64,000 nucleotides of DNA from Synechococcus lacustris (GTDB lineage Bacteria; Cyanobacteriota; Cyanobacteriia; PCC-6307; Cyanobiaceae). Shown piece after piece: positions 59,166 through 64,000 of the stretch. Below the pieces are notes generated by a model. It did no database searches and was not told the origin of the DNA. It saw only the letters and a program-made list of their open reading frames with translations. How positions within the stretch are numbered: position 1 is the stretch's first letter; every line of letters begins with the position of its first letter. A program made the position numbers and the translations under genes. Where the stretch lies: contig CAJAQB010000019.1 in assembly GCA_903943975.1 (NCBI GenBank), positions 1 through 64,000 of the forward strand, in the 5' to 3' direction.

Positions 59166-60872
59166 TTGACAGCCTCCCTGCGTTATTGCCTTGACCTGCG
59201 GGAGCCCCACAGCCACCGGCTGACGGTGGCCATCACCCATAGGCCGCTGCGGCCCTTGCTGCGGCTGCAGCTGCCCGCCTGGACCCCCGGCTCCTACCTG
59301 GAGCGGGATTACGGGCGCCATCTCGAAGGGCTTGGGGCCAGCCAGGGGGGGAAACGGCTGGAGCTGCGCCGCCTCGATCGCCACAGCTGGCAGCTGGCGG
59401 TTACCCCTGGGGAGGAATTGCTGATCAGCTACGGGCTGATCGCCGTGGAGGCCACGGTGCGCACCAATTGGCTGGATGGCAACGGCGGTTTCCTCACCGC
59501 TGCCGCCTGGGCCCTACAGCTGGAGGGCTGCCGCTGGGAACCCCATCGCCTCGAGCTGTTGTTGCCCCAGGGCTGGCAGGTGGCCACAGCCCTTACCGCT
59601 GATGGCCAGGGCTGGCTGGCCCACGACTACGACGAGTTGATTGATGCACCGATCAGCCTCGGGGCGCTGCAGAGCCTCGCCTTTGCCGTGGGCGGGGTGC
59701 CGCACCAATGGGTTTGGCAAGGCCTGCCACAGCCAGCCCCCCTGGACCGCTGGCAGCAAGACCTGCCCCGGCTCTGTGCCGCCGCCTGTGGGCTGATGGG
59801 GGTTGAACGGCCGGCGGCCGACAACTACCTGTTTATGACCCGTTTCTGCGGGGAGGGCTATGGGGGCCTGGAGCACAACGATTGCTCTGCCTTGATTTTT
59901 AGTCGGCGGGAACTAGCTAGCCCCGCCGGTTACCGCCGCCTGCTGCAACTGGTGGCCCATGAATACCTGCACCAGTGGAATGTGCGGCGCCTGCGGCCCC
60001 GGGAGTTGAGCCCCTACAGCTATGGCGGGGCAGTGATCGTGCCCACTCTCTGGTTTGCCGAAGGGGTCACCAGTTATTTCGACAGCCTGGTGGTTTATCG
60101 GGCTGGCCTCTGCAGCGAAGCCGAACTGCTGGCGGAGTGGGCCGAACAGATCACGCGCTATCGCAACACCCCCGGCCGCTGGGTGCAGAGTTTGCGGGAA
60201 AGCAGTGAAGAAGCCTGGGTAAAGCTCTATCGCCGTGATGCCCATAGCGATAACCAGCAAGTTAGCTACTACCTAAAAGGCCAATTGGTAGCCATGCTGA
60301 TCGACCTGCAGCTGCGGGCGGCTGGTGGCAGCCTCGAACTGCTCCTGCAGGAGTTGTGGCGCAATTTCGGCAGGGGCGGCAGGGGGTATAGCAGTGAAGA
60401 TCTGATCGAAGCCATCGGCCGCTGGGATCCGCAGCTGGCCCAGCATTGCGAAGCTTGGCTTGGCAGTACAGGGGAGCTGCCGCTTGATAGCTATCTGCAA
60501 ACCGTTGGACTACTGCTCACCGCCCAAGCCAACGACAATGCCAACACTGGGCTCCAGCTTGAACTTGTCGGCCGGGAGCTGCGGGTGCGACGGGTGGAGC
60601 GCGCTAGTCCAGCGGAGCTGGCGGGGCTGGCCCCCAGCGATGAGTTGTTGGCCCTTGATGGTGAGCGTCTCTATAGCGCTGAGCAACTGGAGCAGGGGCT
60701 GCGGCCCCTGGGGGAACACCAGCTGCTGTTCTGCAGGGATGGGTTGGTGCACACCTCTGTGCTCAGGCCCACGGCCCCCCAGCCGCGCCAGTGGCAATTG
60801 ATTGCCGATCCGAATGCCCCGGCGGCGCCGCTGCTGCTGCGGAGCCAATGGTTAGGGACGCCCCAGGCCTGA
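59166..60872 (+). CDS. M61 family (glycyl aminopeptidase) metallopeptidase with PDZ
   Basis: A 568-aa peptidase. The N-terminal beta domain (about 1-200) includes LQLPAWTPGSYLERDYGRHL, the gluzincin domain has GGLEHNDC (about 233-240) and the zinc motif HEYLH at 265-269 followed by WNVRRLRP, and WFAEGVTSYFD carries the third ligand Glu. A PDZ-like domain lies at about 475-545. No signal peptide, so probably cytosolic. Start is TTG. The amidase gene follows after 5 bp. Confidence 0.92.
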   Translation: MTASLRYCLDLREPHSHRLTVAITHRPLRPLLRLQLPAWTPGSYLERDYGRHLEGLGASQGGKRLELRRLDRHSWQLAVTPGEELLISYGLIAVEATVRTNWLDGNGGFLTAAAWALQLEGCRWEPHRLELLLPQGWQVATALTADGQGWLAHDYDELIDAPISLGALQSLAFAVGGVPHQWVWQGLPQPAPLDRWQQDLPRLCAAACGLMGVERPAADNYLFMTRFCGEGYGGLEHNDCSALIFSRRELASPAGYRRLLQLVAHEYLHQWNVRRLRPRELSPYSYGGAVIVPTLWFAEGVTSYFDSLVVYRAGLCSEAELLAEWAEQITRYRNTPGRWVQSLRESSEEAWVKLYRRDAHSDNQQVSYYLKGQLVAMLIDLQLRAAGGSLELLLQELWRNFGRGGRGYSSEDLIEAIGRWDPQLAQHCEAWLGSTGELPLDSYLQTVGLLLTAQANDNANTGLQLELVGRELRVRRVERASPAELAGLAPSDELLALDGERLYSAEQLEQGLRPLGEHQLLFCRDGLVHTSVLRPTAPQPRQWQLIADPNAPAAPLLLRSQWLGTPQA

Positions 60873-60877
60873 CGCCC

Positions 60878-61675
60878 ATGCGCTTGAACAGCCCTAGGCG
60901 GTGGCTGCTTGTGGGAGCCCTTGGCGCGGGTCTTTGTTTGGCCCTGGCGACGCTGTTGAGCCATCAGCAGCCCACCAGGGGCCCGCAGGAAGAAACAGCG
61001 CTTACCCCGGCGCCCCCAGCCCAGCCCCGCTGGCATTCGCCGCTGCTTAACAATTGTCCAGTGGTGGATAAACGCCTCGGCGATCACCTGGTCAAGCTGG
61101 GGCTGCAGGTACGGCGGATCCAGGCGGATCCCAGCAATTATTCCCTGCGCCTGAGCAAAGATGCCTTCGGCCAGGCCCTTGATCCCACCCCTGCGGTGAT
61201 AGTGATCCATGAAACTGTCTACAGCCTTGGCTCGGCGATTAATACCTTCACCACCCCCCACCCCGCCGATGAAGATCAGGTGAGTTATCACAGCTTGGTG
61301 GGGCGTCAGGGGGAGATCATTCAAGTGGTTGATCCCACTAAACGGGCCTTCGGTGCTGGGTTTTCAGCCTTTGAGGGGCGCTGGGTGTTTACCAACAAGA
61401 GGCTTGCTGGATCGCTCAATAATTTCGGCCTGCATGTGAGCCTTGAAACCCCAGAAGACGGCAGTGACGCGGAGTTAAAGCACAGCGGCTACAGCCCTGC
61501 CCAATACGACGCCCTCAGCCGGGTGTTGGCCGACTGGATGCTCCGATACAAGATCAAACCCGAGGCGATCACCACCCACCGCCATGTGGATCTGGGCGGC
61601 GCCAGGGCCGATCCGCGCAGCTTCAATTGGCGCGAACTTCAGAAACGACTCACGGCCCTCGGTTTGGCCTGTTGA
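60878..61675 (+). CDS. N-acetylmuramoyl-L-alanine amidase (amidase_2/AmpD type)
   Basis: A 265-aa protein with an N-terminal membrane/signal helix (about 10-28, WLLVGALGAGLCLALATLL), a Pro-rich spacer, and an amidase_2 domain (about 90-260). Zinc-site candidates are the His in VIVIHETVYSLG, the His in VSYHSLVGRQG, and HRHVD near the end. It should remove stem peptides from MurNAc outside the inner membrane. ATG 60878 begins at the signal. It is 5 bp from the M61 gene, hence probably co-transcribed. Confidence 0.88.
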   Translation: MRLNSPRRWLLVGALGAGLCLALATLLSHQQPTRGPQEETALTPAPPAQPRWHSPLLNNCPVVDKRLGDHLVKLGLQVRRIQADPSNYSLRLSKDAFGQALDPTPAVIVIHETVYSLGSAINTFTTPHPADEDQVSYHSLVGRQGEIIQVVDPTKRAFGAGFSAFEGRWVFTNKRLAGSLNNFGLHVSLETPEDGSDAELKHSGYSPAQYDALSRVLADWMLRYKIKPEAITTHRHVDLGGARADPRSFNWRELQKRLTALGLAC

Positions 61676-61702
61676 CCGCAGCTGGAACTGTTGATCAGCA
61701 GC

Positions 61703-62440
61703 TCAAATTAGTGGGGCCGACTGGGCTTCTTGGCGGCCGAAGAGCAGGCCGTGCAGGGCGGGGTCCTGCATGTAGGTGAGGATCCGATTCGGGTAGTCGA
61801 GTTTGCCGTTGTGCAGGTAGGCAAGGGTGGCAATCAGGTGGGCATCCCTGGGGCTAGTACTGGCTTCCAGCTGCTGCTGGCTTGGCACCCCCAGGGCGCG
61901 GCTGATCCGGGCCATCTTGCCGGCCAGCAGGGCAACGTTGCGCTCTGGATCCAGTAGTTGCTGGCGGGCGGCCTCCAGTTGTTTTTGGCTGGGATGCCGG
62001 GGCAGCAGATGCTGATGCATCAGCTCCTCCACCCCCAGCTGGGCCGGCCCATGGGTTTGAAACAGGCCGGAACGCATGGCCAGTTCAGAATCTTCCCCAG
62101 GTTTTGCATGCTGCAGTTCGTCGTAGAGCACGGCGGTTAGCAGCATCGGATTGACCTGAAAACGCTTTGCCTCCTGTCGCACCGCTGGCATCAGCGCCTC
62201 CAGCCGTTGAAGGGTGTGGCTGCGCAGGGGGGCCCAGTGGTCAAGGCCGGCGGTGAACAGCTGGGCCAGGGGGGTTTGGGGGCCATGGACGCCAAACCGT
62301 TTCTGCAGTTCCTGCAATTCCGCCACTTCAAAATCGGCCGGGTTTGGCCGCTGGCCTTCCGCCACCAGGGGCTCGTCGGCGCTCAATTGGACCAGGGCCA
62401 GGGGCTGAGCGGCGGCCAGGCCATCGGCCTGGGGTCGCAA
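61703..62440 (-). CDS. Exported SLT-like protein with unclear start
   Basis: The 245 residues from TTG 62440 contain a lysozyme-like pattern: AKRFQVNPMLLTAVLYDELQ (Glu as possible acid), SGLFQTHGPAQLGVEELM, DPERNVALLAGKMARIS and AHLIATLAYLHNG, as in soluble lytic transglycosylases. Upstream in frame, codons back to about 62524 encode HRRISLGGLSLAACLLGLAG, a plausible signal peptide, but no ATG, GTG or TTG exists there before the stop. The real start may be a rare codon (ATC 62524 or ATT 62497) or the protein may begin at TTG 62440 without signal. Substrate and activity are unproven. Confidence 0.6.
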   Translation of the reverse strand: MRPQADGLAAAQPLALVQLSADEPLVAEGQRPNPADFEVAELQELQKRFGVHGPQTPLAQLFTAGLDHWAPLRSHTLQRLEALMPAVRQEAKRFQVNPMLLTAVLYDELQHAKPGEDSELAMRSGLFQTHGPAQLGVEELMHQHLLPRHPSQKQLEAARQQLLDPERNVALLAGKMARISRALGVPSQQQLEASTSPRDAHLIATLAYLHNGKLDYPNRILTYMQDPALHGLLFGRQEAQSAPLI

Positions 62441-62684
62441 CGGTGCCCCGGCCAGCCCCAGCAGGCAAGCGGCCAGGCTCAGCCCCCCAAGGGAAATTCT
62501 GCGATGGCAGGCCGAGAAGCCGATAGGTCTGAAATGCTCTTACCAGCAGATTTTAGGACGGATTCGCTTGCTTCACAGTCCCCCACAAAATGTGGGAATC
62601 CGAAATCAGTGGCGCGGCTTAACCCCTACCAGCAATGCTGCCTAGGTGGCCCAGTGGCTAAAGCTGGGTTTCCCAATCAGCACC

Positions 62685-64000
62685 ATGAGCATGGCGAATA
62701 CCATCCCCGACCTCAATCCAGCTAATGCCAGTGCCCAATGGCAGCGTTTTTGCCAGCTGCTCTGGCACCACGAGCCCCTAGGCCTTTGGCTGGATGTGAG
62801 CCGGATGGCCCTCAGCCAGCAGCAATTGGAGGATCTTCAGGAACCCTTTCAGCGGGCCTTCGCGGCGATGGAGGCCCTCGAACAGGGGGCGATCGCCAAT
62901 CTGGATGAGCAGCGCCAGGTGGGCCACTACTGGCTCCGGAATGCGGCCCTGGCCCCAGACCGGGAGGTGGCCGCCCAGATCAGCTCCGAACTGCGCCGCA
63001 TTCAAGAATTTGCGGCCCAGGTGCTTACGGGCAGCTTGACCCTGCCCTCTGGCCAAGCCTTCAGCGATGTGCTTTGGATTGGCATCGGCGGTTCTGGGCT
63101 GGGGCCGGTGCTGATCGTGAGGGCCCTTCAGGAAAATCAGCAGGGCCTGCCCTTCCACTTCCTAGACAACGTCGATCCAGATGGCATGAGCCGTTTGTTT
63201 GATCGCCTGGCCGACAGGTTGCCCACAACGCTGGTGGTGGTGGTGAGCAAATCCGGCGGCACCCCTGAGCCCCACATCGGCATGGTCCAGGCCCGCGCCC
63301 GCCTGGAGCAACTCGGCGGTAATTGGAGCCGCCAGGCGGTGGCGATCACCATGGCCGGCAGCAAGTTGGACCAGGAGGCTGAGGCGGAGGACTGGTTGGA
63401 GCGATTTGACCTGTTCGATTGGGTGGGGGGTCGCACCTCGATCACCAGTGCCGTTGGTTTGTTGCCGGCCGCCCTGGCTGGCATCGATGCGGAGGCCTTC
63501 CTGCACGGGGCAGCGCTGATGGACAGCGCCACCCGAGGGAAAGAACTGCTGGCTAACCCCGCCGCCCTAATGGCTGCTGCTTGGTATGGGGCCGGCGATG
63601 GCGTGGGCCGTCGCGACATGGTGATACTTCCCTATCGCGATCGCCTGGAGCTGTTTAGCCGTTATCTACAACAGCTGGTGATGGAATCCCTTGGTAAGCG
63701 GCTGGATCGCCAGGGCAATGTGGTGCATCAGGGGATTGCCGTATATGGCAACAAGGGCTCCACTGATCAACATGCCTATGTGCAGCAGTTACGCGATGGG
63801 GTGGATAACTTCTTTGCCACATTTATTGAGGTGCTAGAGGATCCCACTGATATTCTAGAGCTGGAGAATAGCCTGCCCGGTGATTTCCTTGACGGTTTTC
63901 TGCAAGGTACAAGGGCCGCCCTTAGCGAGGGTGGACGCCAGAGCATCACCATCAGCCTACGTAAATTTGATGCCACGGCCCTTGGCGCCCTGGTGGCCCT
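62685..64000 (+). CDS. pgi: Glucose-6-phosphate isomerase (5' part)
   Basis: Interconverts glucose 6-phosphate and fructose 6-phosphate. Starting at ATG 62685 ([19 protein letters not shown]), 438 residues are inside the window and the frame is still open at 64000, so about the last fifth is missing. Visible: [47 protein letters not shown] with the active-site segment, and [16 protein letters not shown] with the catalytic His. A CCCACA/TGTGGG hairpin lies upstream at 62582-62596. Confidence 0.95.
   Translation, partial: MSMANTIPDLNPANASAQWQRFCQLLWHHEPLGLWLDVSRMALSQQQLEDLQEPFQRAFAAMEALEQGAIANLDEQRQVGHYWLRNAALAPDREVAAQISSELRRIQEFAAQVLTGSLTLPSGQAFSDVLWIGIGGSGLGPVLIVRALQENQQGLPFHFLDNVDPDGMSRLFDRLADRLPTTLVVVVSKSGGTPEPHIGMVQARARLEQLGGNWSRQAVAITMAGSKLDQEAEAEDWLERFDLFDWVGGRTSITSAVGLLPAALAGIDAEAFLHGAALMDSATRGKELLANPAALMAAAWYGAGDGVGRRDMVILPYRDRLELFSRYLQQLVMESLGKRLDRQGNVVHQGIAVYGNKGSTDQHAYVQQLRDGVDNFFATFIEVLEDPTDILELENSLPGDFLDGFLQGTRAALSEGGRQSITISLRKFDATALGALVA

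Noticed and set aside
62640-62684. tRNA-like stretch (GGTGGCCCAGTGGCTAAAG) before pgi
   Set aside because: It has no matching acceptor stem, anticodon arm or T-arm.
1-64000. CRISPR arrays, insertion sequences, prophage or integrase genes
   Set aside because: No spaced direct repeats of CRISPR type and no transposase, integrase or phage structural motif was seen on either strand.

Overview
The window comes from a GC-rich alpha-cyanobacterium, most likely a Cyanobium/Synechococcus-type picocyanobacterium. This is inferred from the gene content: PsaK, PetN, Psb29/Thf1, Psb32, a thylakoid FtsH, cyanobacterial DUF families (DUF2499, DUF3110, DUF3593, DUF3685, DUF2103), Nif11-type proteins, and genes so tightly packed that many convergent pairs overlap. 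No transposase, integrase, CRISPR array or prophage module is visible. Almost everything is core genome. The least ordinary parts are the Nif11/repeat region (about 0.2-1.3 kb), the chitinase island (about 35.9-38.6 kb) and a few structured intergenic regions.

Layout. 0-1.3 kb: the end of an rRNA operon (5S and terminator), two Nif11-domain genes and a 13-bp tandem repeat. 1.3-12.3 kb: a thylakoid thioredoxin-like protein, a DUF3685 protein, a Fur/PerR-like regulator, hisA, a CSP41-like epimerase, pgsA, a CBS protein, two unknown or channel-like membrane proteins, nadA, a metallophosphoesterase and a glycosyltransferase-like protein. 12.3-24.9 kb: a hairpin-rich leader in front of a secreted muramidase, psb32, a MidA-like methyltransferase, aroB, a lone sugar permease, purK with a probable 6S RNA behind it, clpS, petN, psb29, clpP and ftsH. 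24.9-35.9 kb: a Nudix hydrolase, a MacB-type permease, pyk, a MazG-like protein, a YGGT protein, scpB, ilvA, dxs with an FAD oxidoreductase, psaK and two DUF membrane proteins.

35.9-38.6 kb: a LuxR-type regulator with a non-standard receiver lies 71 bp upstream of a CBM2-GH18 chitinase-like protein. Both are visibly more A+T-rich than their surroundings. 38.7-46.5 kb: csaB-like pyruvyl transferase, a lumenal PrxQ-like peroxiredoxin, rpmB, htpG, two ferredoxins, hisZ, an inositol phosphatase, tRNA-Ser(GGA) and rubrerythrin. 46.5-50.3 kb: a pstSCAB phosphate-uptake cluster with a terminator behind pstS and an 11-bp phased repeat in front of it. 50.4-64 kb: a dnaK-dnaJ-DUF3110-murQ chain, mtnP, cyclophilin, ribBA, argC, purN, an M61 peptidase with an AmpD-type amidase, an SLT-like secreted protein whose start codon is unclear, and the 5' part of pgi, which runs off the window.

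Working together, the genes cover photosystem assembly and repair (thioredoxin-like factor, Psb32, Psb29, FtsH, PsaK, PetN), proteostasis (ClpS/ClpP, FtsH, HtpG, DnaK/DnaJ), phosphate uptake, and a scattered set of wall-cutting and wall-recycling functions (GH104 muramidase, AmpD-type amidase, SLT-like protein, MurQ). Functions are assigned from recognisable motifs and family resemblance; no search was run.
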